From Pseudomonadota bacterium (lineage in GTDB: Bacteria > Pseudomonadota > Gammaproteobacteria > Steroidobacterales > Steroidobacteraceae), in assembly GCA_023391815.1 (NCBI GenBank), contig JAEWAF010000118.1:65475-129474 (forward strand): DNA of 64,000 nt, read 5' to 3'. The notes under the pieces are model-generated. The model ran no database searches. It saw nothing but the letters and a program-made list of their open reading frames with translations, and was not told the origin of the DNA. Positions 8,024-17,461 of this stretch are shown here, in pieces (within the stretch, counting starts at the first letter, position 1; the number at the start of each line of letters is the position of its first letter). A program made the position numbers and the translations under genes.

Positions 8024-9352
8024 TCAGATCACCCGCAGCCAAAATGCCCGGAAGCCATTGCGTCGCCCCTGCCATTCGCCCATCGAGTGGCCGCGGAACT
8101 CACCGGGTTGCTGATCGCCTGAATAGGTATAGACAGGCCGACCGCGAAACGCCCACACCCGCACGGATCCGGCCTGCCCGGCCGGCACCGCGAGATCGGT
8201 TTGCGGATCCATCGAGATGATCGACCAAACGCGGCTCTCGCTTCTCTCTCCTTCGGCAGCCGGCACGAAATGCCACAGCGCGTGACAACGCGCTCGATCA
8301 CCGCCACCGCAAATGGCCATGCGGTACTGCTGCGGGCTGTCCACAGTGTCGCAAGACAGCTGATCAGCTGAATCATCTCCACACGTATAGAAATACACGG
8401 TCTTGCCGTGACGATCGGCGAGCACATCTCCATACGTCGTGTTCTGGACCGTGAAGGACTTCGGGGATGCCGGACCCGGCTGCGCGTACACATTGTGCCA
8501 GCCTGCCTCGTCGCTGCCGTCATAGCTCATGGCGCGGGTATCGCGCACGTAGGTGTATAGCGGCTGTTTGCGAAACGCCCACTGGCGCACACCGGGCGAG
8601 CGCTCGAGGATCGACCACTCGCCCTGGGGCTGCGCGGTCTCCGGCGCAATCACGGGCAGCCAGCGCTGCAAACAAACGTCGGTGGTGCAGTTCGATTTGT
8701 TCGGTCCGTCGGCATCGGAGACATATACGGAGTAGCGTTTGTCATTCACCAACAGTCGGCCGGTCAATGTGCCTTCGATCCGAAAGCCCGGCGGCAGCGC
8801 CGTCGGTGGTCCCACTGGCGTACGCTCGGCCGGTGTATCCCCGCCCCTACGGAAGAGTCCCGTCCCCCCGAGCGTGTCGCCCGGCGCGCGGTCGAGGTGC
8901 GAGGTATAGAGCGGCTGATGATCGTAGGCCCATTGCAACTGGCCATCGCTGCGCTTGATGAGCGTCCAATCGCCCACGGGTTTGGCTTTCGCATCGGCAA
9001 GTACAGGCGGCCACAGCGCGACGCAGCTCTTGCGTGTCTGCAAATCCGGAAGATCGAGCCCGCCGGGATACGGACTCATGTAACCGCCCGTCTTGGTCGT
9101 GACCGTGTCCTCACAAACCGACTTGTCCTTGGGATCGCCCGCGTAGCCGTTACGCAATGAAGCGATCGGCCACGCATATAACGTGCGTCCCCGCGAATCG
9201 GCGAACACCGGCCCCTCGAGCTCGCTGGACACGACTTTGAATCCGGGCGGCATCGGAACCTTCTCATAGTCCTCACGGGCGGGCGACGGCGCCGCCGATG
9301 AACTACCGATGCCGATCGCGAGAAGAATCCCGATTGCAACAATCTCTCTCAT
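8024..9352 (-). CDS. Exported protein with repeated Yx(FWY)xxD-type (COG4315-like) domains
   Basis: From the ATG at 9352, which has the signal peptide MREIVAIGILLAIGIGSSSAA, the protein is 442 residues long. It contains several copies of the secreted-repeat motif in which a G.TLY or G.TVYFY strand is followed by a Cys pair and CxxxWPP: ADSRGRTLYAWP with CVALWPPVLA, NDKRYSVYVSD with CLQRWLPVI, and ADRHGKTVYFYTC with CHALWHFV. Such repeats occur in exported lipoproteins of unknown function. This protein lacks an obvious lipobox. It is 19 bp downstream of the DUF1552 gene and 1 bp upstream of the next gene, so it is co-transcribed. Confidence 0.8.
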   Translation of the reverse strand: MREIVAIGILLAIGIGSSSAAPSPAREDYEKVPMPPGFKVVSSELEGPVFADSRGRTLYAWPIASLRNGYAGDPKDKSVCEDTVTTKTGGYMSPYPGGLDLPDLQTRKSCVALWPPVLADAKAKPVGDWTLIKRSDGQLQWAYDHQPLYTSHLDRAPGDTLGGTGLFRRGGDTPAERTPVGPPTALPPGFRIEGTLTGRLLVNDKRYSVYVSDADGPNKSNCTTDVCLQRWLPVIAPETAQPQGEWSILERSPGVRQWAFRKQPLYTYVRDTRAMSYDGSDEAGWHNVYAQPGPASPKSFTVQNTTYGDVLADRHGKTVYFYTCGDDSADQLSCDTVDSPQQYRMAICGGGDRARCHALWHFVPAAEGERSESRVWSIISMDPQTDLAVPAGQAGSVRVWAFRGRPVYTYSGDQQPGEFRGHSMGEWQGRRNGFRAFWLRVI

Positions 9353-9371
9353 GGTCTCGCCCCTTCGGCTT

Positions 9372-10706
9372 TCAGACGAGGATCTCGCCGATTTCTTTCG
9401 AGGTGTTGTTCGACTGCGTGCCCCAGCTGGGAATCTCGACACCCAATGTTTTCATCATCGTGTAACCCAGGCGCGTACCCGGCGTGCCGCCGCCATCGAT
9501 GTGCAGGCCGGTCTTGATCCTGCCGCCGGCGCGACCGGCAGAGAACATCGGCAGACCTTCGATCGAGTGGATCTTCGCGAACGATTGATCCGTGGACGCA
9601 TAGATGAGCATGTTATCGAGCAGCGTGCCGTCGCCTTCCTTGACCTTGGCGAATGCTTCGACGAAATACACCCACTCCTCGAAGCCACGGCGCAGGAACC
9701 AGGACACCATCGGCTGATAACCGAGCTTCGGATCGATGGGCTCTTCGTGCGAGGCGGTGTGGTGCGGCTTCTCGTACCCTGGCTTGGTCGTCGAGGAGAA
9801 CGATTTCGAGTAGGTGGCGTTGAAAACGCGGGTCTGATCGCACGCCACCGCCATCACTAGCAGATCGGTGAAGAGGCGATGACGCTTGCCCACCAGTTCG
9901 AAGTCCACCCCGGTGGCAAGCTCCGGCGGCAGCTTCGCTTTGACACAGGCTTCGCGCGGCTCGGGTTTCTCCAGCTGCCGATCCAGCTGACGCTCGAGCT
10001 CACGCAGGTTGGTGAAGTACTGATCGATGCGAGCCTTGTCTTCGGCGCCCACCTGGGTCATCAGCCGCTTCGCATCTTCGCTCACGCTCGAGAGCACGCT
10101 CTTGCGCACCAAGATTTTCGGGCTCGGGGTGAAGCTCGTGGCGTTTGGATCCTGGAAGTCGGCACCGAACAAGGTCGAATACAGCGCAAGCGGCGAGCCC
10201 TCGGCATTGTTGACCGACGTTGCGCTCTCATAGCTCTGCGTGTCGCGCGGATCGCCCGTAGCCGTCACGGTGAGCATCGGAAAGCGCGTGGTCGTACCGA
10301 TCTTCTTGGCAATGCTCACGTCGATGGTTTCACCGGGCTTGGCATTCTGATTCAAGGGCGCGCTGCCACTGCGCAGGATGACCCAGCCGGTGGTGTGACA
10401 CAGGTTGGGCGCAGCGTCGCGAAAGGCGTTGTAGTTGGTGTACAGATTCATCTTGTCCCGGATCGGCGCGAACATCGCGATCTCCTCGGGCAGATCGAAA
10501 TCGGCACCGGTTTTCTTCGGAACGAAAATGGACTTGCTCATGCCCAGCCCCCAGCTCCACGTGCCGAAGCGCTGAGGGAGCGGCGCACCGCTTGCGAGCG
10601 CGGTGCCGTTGTCGTTCAGAAAACAATTGAGCAGCGGCAGACCGACCGCCACCGCCGTGCCATTGAACATGCCGCGGAGTACTCGGCGTCGCGTGAGATG
10701 TTTCAT
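9372..10706 (-). CDS. DUF1552 family exported protein
   Basis: The start at 10706 (MKHLTRRRVLRGMF) gives 444 residues with a twin-arginine-type leader. The longer reading from 10742 adds 12 residues before the leader and is less likely. The whole length matches the DUF1552 family, including RFGTWSWGLGM, the CHTTGW region, and the C-terminal DNMLIYASTDQ, GLPMFSAGRAGG and LHIDGGGTPGTRLG blocks. It is a paralogue of the partial gene at 1-421. It lies 19 bp after the DUF1592 gene stop. Function is unknown, but the constant pairing with DUF1592 c-heme proteins suggests one extracytoplasmic complex or pathway. Confidence 0.88.
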   Translation of the reverse strand: MKHLTRRRVLRGMFNGTAVAVGLPLLNCFLNDNGTALASGAPLPQRFGTWSWGLGMSKSIFVPKKTGADFDLPEEIAMFAPIRDKMNLYTNYNAFRDAAPNLCHTTGWVILRSGSAPLNQNAKPGETIDVSIAKKIGTTTRFPMLTVTATGDPRDTQSYESATSVNNAEGSPLALYSTLFGADFQDPNATSFTPSPKILVRKSVLSSVSEDAKRLMTQVGAEDKARIDQYFTNLRELERQLDRQLEKPEPREACVKAKLPPELATGVDFELVGKRHRLFTDLLVMAVACDQTRVFNATYSKSFSSTTKPGYEKPHHTASHEEPIDPKLGYQPMVSWFLRRGFEEWVYFVEAFAKVKEGDGTLLDNMLIYASTDQSFAKIHSIEGLPMFSAGRAGGRIKTGLHIDGGGTPGTRLGYTMMKTLGVEIPSWGTQSNNTSKEIGEILV

Positions 10707-10725
10707 CGTGAATATCTCCTGTACG

Positions 10726-12498
10726 TTACTGAGCCGTCGCACCGGTTGTCGTGAGGCGGGTCGTCTTCATCGCCGGCATCGGCGCGGCCGCAGCCTCGGC
10801 GACGTTGCCAAAAGCAGGACTCAACGCGATGGCGCGCAGCAGATCGGGCACTCGGTAGCCGGAGGCTTCGAAACGTTTGTTCAGATAGGTGAGCTGTGGC
10901 TTGTCGGCCTCGCTCATCGATGCGCCAACCCCATAGCCATACAGGCGCTTGACGAGGCAGGTCGGTAATCCCGGATGATCGTGCAGCGCCTGCGCGAGCC
11001 CTTGTGGGGTGTTGAATGTCGTGCCATCCAGACTGCCGCTCGCATCGATGGTCGCGCCGCCTTCGCTCACCCGGTACTGCCCCGCTCCATCGAAATTCTC
11101 CATCGCAAGCCCGATCGGATCAGTGATCTTGTGGCAGCCTGCGCATACAGGGTTGGCGCGATGTGCAGTGAGGCGCTCCCGCGCCGTGTGCAGATTCGCA
11201 TCCGGATCTTCGACCGCCGAGAAATCGACGTTTGGCGGCGGTGGCGGCACCACCTGACACAGCAAGGTCTCGCGCAGCGCCTTGCCGCGTAAGGTCGGCG
11301 AACTGCGGCCCGGATGCGAATGCAGCGCGAGGAAGCTCACCTGATTCAAGATGCCCTGACGCGGGCTGTCCTCCGGGAATGAATACGGCGTCCAGCCCGG
11401 CCCCGCGGGAACGTTGTAGACCGACGCGAGCGCCGGTGACATGAAGGTGTCGCGCGTGGTGAACAAAGCTCGATAGTCACGATTGCGCACGATCAGATGG
11501 TCGTAAGCCGTGCGCAGGGTCTGTTCCCTCGCATCCTTCAACACAGCCCCACTTTCTCTGGAATACACCATGCCGTCCTTCGCGAGGGCGTCGAACTTGT
11601 CATAGGCGAGCATGTCATCGAAGAACGCCCGCACGCCATTCTCCAAACGCGGGCTTGCGAGCATCATCTCGACCACGCGCGCGCGACCGGCGGGCGTCTG
11701 TAACTCCCCGCTTTCAGCGGCCCTCAAGACCGCATCGTTCGGCACCGAATTCCACAAGAAGAACGACAGGCGCGAGGCCATCGAATAAGCATCGAGGCGA
11801 CGCTGTCCGGGACGCGTCGGGTCGGGCTCGGTGGTATCGGCCACCATCAGCACCATCGGATCGATCAGCATGCCCTCGAGCACGCTCGCGAGGCCGGCAT
11901 AGAAATCTTTCAGATGCTCGGCGCCTTGATGCGCCTTACCGACCCAATCGCGAACCTGCCCCTCCGCAAGCGGACGCCGGAACAGCAGCCTGCCGGTGGC
12001 GCGGATGAATTTCGCCGCGCAGGCATCGTCTGCGGCGTTCTCCGCCTTGGGCTTGCATGGCACGAGATAGGAACGATGCGCGGGCAACGCTTTGTCGATG
12101 TCACCTTTATCCACGACTTGGGTCGCGATGGAGGTAGCGGCGCGCTGCAATTGCATCAACTGGCCGCCAGGGATACCGACGGAGCCTGCGGTCGTCGAGA
12201 GCAGGCCATCCGGTGCGCGCATCAATGGCGCAATCGGCGTGCCGATCTGAATGTCGCTGCCGAACACATCGGCGATCATGTTCGCGTATTGCTGCGCCGT
12301 CATGAAGCGCACGCGCGGTGTGCTCACCGCCTCCACGGGCCCAAGGTCCGTCGCGGGTTTAGTCTCGGCTGCTGGCGGCTCCATCACGTAGTTCGCACAG
12401 CCGGCAATAGCGAGCACGGCCGCGGCGGTCGCGCCCATCCAGAACGCGCCGCCGAACTTGCTCGCGGATCCCGCCCGCCGAGTTAGAAACAATTGCAC
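10726..12498 (-). CDS. DUF1592/DUF1588/DUF1585 c-heme lipoprotein
   Basis: The 590-residue protein carries a lipoprotein signal with lipobox LAIAGC (Cys34), so it is probably membrane-anchored, unlike its paralogue at 426-2102. Domain order is the same: DUF1587 (MTAQQYANMIADVFG), DUF1595 (GRLLFRRPL), DUF1592 (SMASRLSFFLWNSVPND), DUF1588 (FLALHSHPGRSSPT) and DUF1585 (PTCLVKRLYGYGVG). One c-heme motif, CAGCH, lies at residues 452-456. It heads a four-gene operon (DUF1552, COG4315-like and an unknown secreted protein follow with gaps of 1-19 bp). A hairpin at 12557-12583 separates it from the receptor gene upstream. Confidence 0.88.
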   Translation of the reverse strand: MQLFLTRRAGSASKFGGAFWMGATAAAVLAIAGCANYVMEPPAAETKPATDLGPVEAVSTPRVRFMTAQQYANMIADVFGSDIQIGTPIAPLMRAPDGLLSTTAGSVGIPGGQLMQLQRAATSIATQVVDKGDIDKALPAHRSYLVPCKPKAENAADDACAAKFIRATGRLLFRRPLAEGQVRDWVGKAHQGAEHLKDFYAGLASVLEGMLIDPMVLMVADTTEPDPTRPGQRRLDAYSMASRLSFFLWNSVPNDAVLRAAESGELQTPAGRARVVEMMLASPRLENGVRAFFDDMLAYDKFDALAKDGMVYSRESGAVLKDAREQTLRTAYDHLIVRNRDYRALFTTRDTFMSPALASVYNVPAGPGWTPYSFPEDSPRQGILNQVSFLALHSHPGRSSPTLRGKALRETLLCQVVPPPPPNVDFSAVEDPDANLHTARERLTAHRANPVCAGCHKITDPIGLAMENFDGAGQYRVSEGGATIDASGSLDGTTFNTPQGLAQALHDHPGLPTCLVKRLYGYGVGASMSEADKPQLTYLNKRFEASGYRVPDLLRAIALSPAFGNVAEAAAAPMPAMKTTRLTTTGATAQ

Positions 12499-12556
12499 CG
12501 ATGTCCCTCACTCATGCGCATGCGCATGCCTTACGAATAGAAACATTGACTCGCAC

Positions 12557-12583
12557 GCCCCACGCTGGATCGCAGCGCGGGGC
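12557..12583 (-). terminator. Hairpin downstream of the TonB receptor gene
   Basis: An 11-bp stem (gccccacgctg against cagcgcggggc, one mismatch) with a 5-nt loop lies 22 bp past the receptor stop at 12605 and 59 bp before the next start. There is no clear U-tract, so it is a candidate terminator or mRNA-stabilising hairpin. Confidence 0.5.
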
Positions 12584-12604
12584 CGACGCGCAGCCTTGGA
12601 AGCT

Positions 12605-15600
12605 TCAGAACTGAACACGAACACCTGCGCGGTAGAAACGACCCAGCACGTCGTACAGCGCGCTGTTCGAGGGCGAGAAGTCCCAGCCCGTTCCGGACTG
12701 CTGACGAGCAGCGATGGCTGGATCCTTATCGAAGAGGTTGCGAACGTTGAAGAACACTTCCGCCTCCGTCTTCTGAAAGCCGAGCTGGTAGTTCAGCCCC
12801 AAGTCCCACCAGATCGCACCGGCGATGTGATTTCTAGTGGTGGTGACGTAATTGGCTGCATCGACTGCCGCGGGCGAGCCGGCGGGCCCGCCTGGAAAGA
12901 TCGGACAGTTCGTCTGACACTCGATCCAAAGATTGTTATACACGCCGGAGCTCACACCCCGCATGGTGAGTGTCGTGCTGAAGCGCTCCAGTGAGTACAA
13001 GGCCTGCACCTGGTACTTCCAATGCGGCAGGCCGCCACTGAAGTTGTTGCCGATGCGGTCGTTGGGCAGCACATAGGGAATACCGCCATCTTCGATGTCC
13101 TTGATGTAGTTCGTCGCTGAACCGCGGAAGGCCAGGTCCCCGCTCCAGGCGCTGACGATCGAGTCCACCGACAGACGATAGCTCGCTGCGATCTCCATGC
13201 GCTCGGCTTTGCGGCCGTTGGAATTGTTCGGCACGAGCCTCATGCCCGTGATCTGATCCGGCACTTGGTACACGATGCCGTCGGCACCGGTGACTGGATG
13301 ATAGCCACTGACGGTATAGGCGTCACACGCCGCTTGAATGCCTGCCATGACGCAGGAATCGTACGTCTGCTGCGCCGTCAACGTGTTCACGCCGCGCTCG
13401 ATGTCGATCCAGTAGTAGTCAACGGAGAGATTGAAGCGCGGCAGCCACGCAGGCTGATACACGAAGCCGACGATCGAGTTGGTGGCCCGCTCGGGCTGCA
13501 GATCCGGATTGCCGGTATTGGTCGATTGGAAAGTGATGTTCGATATGTTGACGCGTTTGTCAGTGATGTTGTTCGACGTGGTGGTACCGCCCTGGTACAG
13601 ATCGATCAGGGTCGGCTCGCGAATATCCAGCGAGCGCACCAGCCGGATACGCAGGTCATCGAACGGATTCCAGTTCAGGCCAAGCTTCCAGGTGCCGGTC
13701 GAGCCGAAGGTATCGTAGTAAGTGCCGCGCGCGGCTGCGCTCACATCCAGCGCCCGAAGAAAAGGCAGATCCTTCGCGAGCGGCACATTGGTCTCGAGAT
13801 ACACATCGGTCACGGCGAAGGAGCCCGCGTACGGCAGGCCCGCCGCGAGGAACCAGCAGCTGCCATCGGACTTGGTCGAACCGGGAGCGCACACGCCCGG
13901 CGCAGCACGCTCGAGATCGTTCGCGGAGGCATCGGTCTCTTCGCGACGATGTTCCACGCCAAAGGCGAGCGAGATGGGACCGGCCCACCCCTGCCAGGGC
14001 GTCCCCTGCACGTTGATCGCCCCTACCGTTTGCCGCAGCTCCGCCGCGCTCCAGGGATTGCCGCCGACATAGGCGAGCGCTTCCGGACTTGCGACACCGA
14101 TGCCGAACAAGTTCAGCGGCACGCAGCCGTTGTTGGGATTGGTGAGCGTCGAGCGGCATACGATCCTGCCATCGGGAGCACGCACGGCGTCGATAGCGAG
14201 ATCGTACTTCACCTGGTTGATGGTGTTGCCGGAGATCACATGCTGCGAGCTGCGGCCGTAAGAAAGATAGGCGTCCCAGCTCCAATCGGTCTTGAATAGA
14301 TTGAAGTCCCCATCGATGCCGGTCAGGAAGCGATACACCGAGCGCTCGGTGATGGGATGCTGACCGCCGATATCGCCATTGATCGTGCCGAAGTTGAAAC
14401 AAGATGCGCTGCTGGCGGTATTGCAGCCCGCGGCCGCGGCGATATTTGCTGGAATGAAAGCGTTGTCGCCGGGCACGTTCCAGCTCAACTTATAAAACAC
14501 CGGCACGCTCGCCGAGTAGGACTCGAGGTGGCCGTAAGAGGCCTGGAAATAGATCTCGGTGCCGTTCTCCAGATCGTAGCTCGTGCGCAGGAACAGATTC
14601 TGGCGCTGCTGCTCGGGGGTCAACCCCGCGCCACCTTTCTGGTTGCCGACCTGAAGCAGCGGATTGTTCCAGTCCCCGCCCGACATTACCGCGCCGCTGA
14701 TCAGCGGGCCGTAGGTGACCGGAATCTGCTGCCCGCCCGGCCCGAACATGACGGTGGTCCCGCGCGGGAAACTCGCGATCGTATTGCGAGTGTTGTTGAT
14801 GATGCCGCCCCAGGAGGCAGTCGCGAGGCTGAACTGGTCGCCGAAAATCAGCCGCGGCTGGCCGTTGGTCGCGGTGAAGGCGGGGTTGTTGACGAAGCCA
14901 TAGCCGTAGTTGTTCCAAGGCCGCTTGGCGACCAGCAGGCCTTCATCGTCGCTCGCCTCGCCGCTCACGATGATGTGGCCTCGCCCGTCGGCGAACCCCG
15001 TGCCGAAAGTGAGCGAGCCTTTCCAGTTGTCGTTGTCGCTGTAGTTGGTCGTGCCGCCGGAGGCTTCGGCCTTGAAACCGGTGAACTTGGTGTCGAGCAC
15101 GAAGTTCACGACACCGGTCAACGCATCCGAGCCGTAGCTCGCGGAGGCACCGCCGGTCACCACATCGACACGGGTGATGAGCTGTTGTGGCAACTCACTC
15201 ACGTCCACCGTGCCTTCCAGGGTCGAGCCGACGGTACGCTGGCCGTTGACGAGCGTCAGCGTGCGAGTCACACCCAGGCCACCGATGTTCAGACCATTCA
15301 CCGCCTGGGTGCCGGAGGTCACGGTAACGACCGAGGACTGCGGGGTCGCGCTGCCCTGGAAATTCGGCATCGTGTTGAGCGTGTCGGCGAGATTCGAGGT
15401 CGCGTTGGATTCCAGTGCCTCGGTGCTGATCACCGCCACGGGTGTCGGTGCCTCGAAACCTTCGCGACGAATGCGCGAGCCGGTCACCGTTATTTCTTGG
15501 AGTGTCTGGGCCGCGGTATCCGCGCTCGAGCTCCTCTCCTGGGCGTGAGCCGGCAACATGAATGGCGATGTACAGACCGCAGCCAATGTCGTGCGCACCG

Positions 15601-15664
15601 CCGCCCGGACCAGGCCCTCACGTGCAATACCTTTCATGATGAACGGCACTACTGTCGAGCTCAT
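12605..15664 (-). CDS. TonB-dependent outer-membrane receptor (sigma-54 controlled)
   Basis: The start at 15664 is preceded by a G-rich Shine-Dalgarno stretch and gives 1019 residues. The signal peptide ends near PAHAQ. The TonB-box region leads into the plug domain: LQEITVTGSRIRREGFEAPTPV, NTMPNFQGS, LVNGQRTVGS and VDVVTGGASASYGSDALTGVVNF. A long beta-barrel follows, ending in aromatic Phe (AGVRVQF), as required for outer-membrane insertion. It resembles the large receptors with a TGSRI...APTPV start that import oligosaccharides or other bulky nutrients; the ligand is not readable. It has a -24/-12 promoter at 15811-15827 and an upstream palindromic element shared with the receptor at 54296-57220. 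Confidence 0.92.
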   Translation of the reverse strand: MSSTVVPFIMKGIAREGLVRAAVRTTLAAVCTSPFMLPAHAQERSSSADTAAQTLQEITVTGSRIRREGFEAPTPVAVISTEALESNATSNLADTLNTMPNFQGSATPQSSVVTVTSGTQAVNGLNIGGLGVTRTLTLVNGQRTVGSTLEGTVDVSELPQQLITRVDVVTGGASASYGSDALTGVVNFVLDTKFTGFKAEASGGTTNYSDNDNWKGSLTFGTGFADGRGHIIVSGEASDDEGLLVAKRPWNNYGYGFVNNPAFTATNGQPRLIFGDQFSLATASWGGIINNTRNTIASFPRGTTVMFGPGGQQIPVTYGPLISGAVMSGGDWNNPLLQVGNQKGGAGLTPEQQRQNLFLRTSYDLENGTEIYFQASYGHLESYSASVPVFYKLSWNVPGDNAFIPANIAAAAGCNTASSASCFNFGTINGDIGGQHPITERSVYRFLTGIDGDFNLFKTDWSWDAYLSYGRSSQHVISGNTINQVKYDLAIDAVRAPDGRIVCRSTLTNPNNGCVPLNLFGIGVASPEALAYVGGNPWSAAELRQTVGAINVQGTPWQGWAGPISLAFGVEHRREETDASANDLERAAPGVCAPGSTKSDGSCWFLAAGLPYAGSFAVTDVYLETNVPLAKDLPFLRALDVSAAARGTYYDTFGSTGTWKLGLNWNPFDDLRIRLVRSLDIREPTLIDLYQGGTTTSNNITDKRVNISNITFQSTNTGNPDLQPERATNSIVGFVYQPAWLPRFNLSVDYYWIDIERGVNTLTAQQTYDSCVMAGIQAACDAYTVSGYHPVTGADGIVYQVPDQITGMRLVPNNSNGRKAERMEIAASYRLSVDSIVSAWSGDLAFRGSATNYIKDIEDGGIPYVLPNDRIGNNFSGGLPHWKYQVQALYSLERFSTTLTMRGVSSGVYNNLWIECQTNCPIFPGGPAGSPAAVDAANYVTTTRNHIAGAIWWDLGLNYQLGFQKTEAEVFFNVRNLFDKDPAIAARQQSGTGWDFSPSNSALYDVLGRFYRAGVRVQF

Positions 15665-15810
15665 CGGTTCAATCCCCCCTGTAGACTCTTTATCTTTTCT
15701 TTCAACGACCCCGATCGAGGCCGTTAGCAAACATCTGCCGGCCAGGTCAGTGAAGGGTGCTTCGACTCCTGTGAGTGCGAGCGATGACCCGCCGACTCTA
15801 GCGCGAGAAT

Positions 15811-15827
15811 CTGCAATCCCCATGCCA
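15811..15827 (-). promoter_or_regulatory. Sigma-54 (-24/-12) promoter for the TonB receptor
   Basis: The minus strand reads TGGCATGGGGATTGCAG, matching the RpoN consensus TGGCAYR-N4-TTGCW at every fixed position with exact spacing. Transcription should begin near 15800, leaving a 5' leader of about 135 nt before the ATG at 15664. The same sequence with one change precedes the receptor gene starting at 57220. Confidence 0.75.
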
Positions 15828-15896
15828 CGCGAGGAACGTCATGCGCCAGGGTCGGGACCGCGGAATTGTTGGGTTTGAGCACGCAACGGGCGGGAG

Positions 15897-15938
15897 GATC
15901 GGCGGGATCTCGCCGATGCGGGGAGTCTCGATCGGCGG
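15897..15938 (-). promoter_or_regulatory. Upstream activating element, copy 1 (ATCGGC-N8-GCCGAT palindrome)
   Basis: This 42-bp block contains the inverted repeat ATCGGC-N8-GCCGAT followed by a half-site ATCGGCGG. It starts 70 bp upstream of the -24 element. It matches 57389-57430 without gaps at about 30 of 42 positions and lies at a similar distance from a second sigma-54 promoter. It is therefore a likely binding site for a bacterial enhancer-binding protein, none of which is encoded in this window. Confidence 0.55.
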
Positions 15939-16081
15939 AAAATGGCCGGCGAGCTGCGCGCTGGCGCACACGAGGCGCCACTCGATCATCAATGCCATCG
16001 GGGTGAGCGTGGCAAACCTTCGCCGACCCTCACGCTCGACAACTGTTATCTTACGCAGTCACTCGAATCGACGGATAACTC

Positions 16082-17377
16082 ATGCAGCTGGACACCCTGT
16101 CGTCCGCGGATCGCCGCACGCTCATCCTGGCATCGCTCGGAGGCGCGCTCGAGTTCTATGACTTCATCATCTTCGTGTTCTTCGCGACCACGATCGGCGC
16201 CTTGTTCTTCCCGCCGGACCTGCCCGACTGGATGCGCCAGCTGCAGACCTTCGGGATCTTCGCGGCCGGTTATCTGGCGCGCCCCATCGGCGGCGTTCTC
16301 ATGGCGCACTTCGGCGATCTGGTCGGGCGCAAGCGCATGTTCATGTTGAGCGTGCTGTTGATGTCGGTGCCCACGTTGCTGATCGGCTTCCTGCCAACCT
16401 ACGCGACGATCGGCCTCGCTGCGCCCTCATTGCTACTGCTCATGCGAATTCTCCAGGGCGCCGCTGTGGGCGGCGAAGTGCCCGGGGCCTGGGTCTTCGT
16501 ATCGGAGCATGTCCCGGAGAGCCGAGTTGGACTCGCATGCGGCGTGCTCACGACCGGCCTGACTGCGGGCATCCTGCTCGGCTCGCTCATGGCTAACGCG
16601 GTCCATGCATTCTGGACACCGGCAGAAGTGCTTGCCGGATATTGGCGGGCGCCGTTCGTGATCGGCGGTGTGTTCGGCCTGTTCGCGCTCTGGCTGCGAC
16701 GGTATCTTCATGAAACACCGGTCTTCAAGGAGCTGCAGCGACGACGCTCGTTGGTCGCAGGCCTCCCGATCCGTCAGGTGCTCGGCGGCCATCGCGCAAG
16801 CGTGGTGCGCTCGATGATTTTCAGCTGGCTGCTCACCGCCGGCATCGTCATCGTGATTCTGATGACGCCGACCCTGGCGCAGACCGCCTACGGCGTGCCG
16901 GTCGAGCAGGCCCTTCGCGCCAACTCCTGGGCGACCCTGGCGCTTGCGATCGGCTGCATCGTGTTTGGATCGGCGGCCGATCGATTCGGCGCGGGGCGCG
17001 TGGTGCTGTGGGGATCGCTAGGAATGGTCGCGACCAGTCTTATTCTGTTTCAGACGCTCGCACAGGCGCCGCACTATTTGCTCCCGGCGTATATTCTTGC
17101 GGGCTTCAGCGTGGGTGTTGTGGGTGTCGTGCCCGCAGTGATGGTGCGCGCCTTTCCACCAGCCGTGCGTTTCTCCGGCATCTCCTTTTCATACAACGTC
17201 GCTTACGCCATCTCTGGCGGATTGACGCCGCTCATCGTCACGCTATGGATGCGATCAAGTCCCGCGGCAGCGGCATACTATGTGGGCGTCGTGTGCCTCG
17301 TCGCCGCAGTCACGGCGGCCCAGATGCCGCGTGACGTCCAAAGGTCGGCAGGCGGGCTCAGCACCGCGAGCGAATAG
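16082..17377 (+). CDS. MFS transporter, metabolite:H+ symporter (MHS) type
   Basis: The 431-residue protein has about 12 hydrophobic segments. MHS-family traits are clear: LEFYDFIIFVFFATTIG in the first segment, the loop 2-3 signature HFGDLVGRKRMF near residues 80-90, and RILQGAAVGGEVPGAW near 125. It is a proton-coupled uptake system of the inner membrane; family members carry dicarboxylates, osmolytes or aromatic acids, and the substrate cannot be deduced. The gene is divergent from the sigma-54-controlled receptor upstream and convergent with the next receptor. Confidence 0.88.
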   Translation: MQLDTLSSADRRTLILASLGGALEFYDFIIFVFFATTIGALFFPPDLPDWMRQLQTFGIFAAGYLARPIGGVLMAHFGDLVGRKRMFMLSVLLMSVPTLLIGFLPTYATIGLAAPSLLLLMRILQGAAVGGEVPGAWVFVSEHVPESRVGLACGVLTTGLTAGILLGSLMANAVHAFWTPAEVLAGYWRAPFVIGGVFGLFALWLRRYLHETPVFKELQRRRSLVAGLPIRQVLGGHRASVVRSMIFSWLLTAGIVIVILMTPTLAQTAYGVPVEQALRANSWATLALAIGCIVFGSAADRFGAGRVVLWGSLGMVATSLILFQTLAQAPHYLLPAYILAGFSVGVVGVVPAVMVRAFPPAVRFSGISFSYNVAYAISGGLTPLIVTLWMRSSPAAAAYYVGVVCLVAAVTAAQMPRDVQRSAGGLSTASE

Positions 17378-17397
17378 AAAGATCGACGCGACTGATG

Positions 17398-17430
17398 TGC
17401 CCGGGCCGGAGTGTGATGCCCGCCCGGGCA
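17398..17430. terminator. Bidirectional terminator-like hairpin
   Basis: A perfect 9-bp inverted repeat (tgcccgggc and gcccgggca) with a 15-nt loop lies between the convergent stops at 17377 (MFS) and 17462 (TonB receptor). It has no strong U-tract on either side. Confidence 0.5.
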
Positions 17431-17461
17431 TCGCACGCCGTCTCATCGCTTCGATAACCGA

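Noticed and set aside
15724..15998. Minus-strand frames upstream of the first sigma-54-controlled receptor
   Set aside because: They run across the -24/-12 promoter and the palindromic upstream element, which explain the conservation better than coding does.
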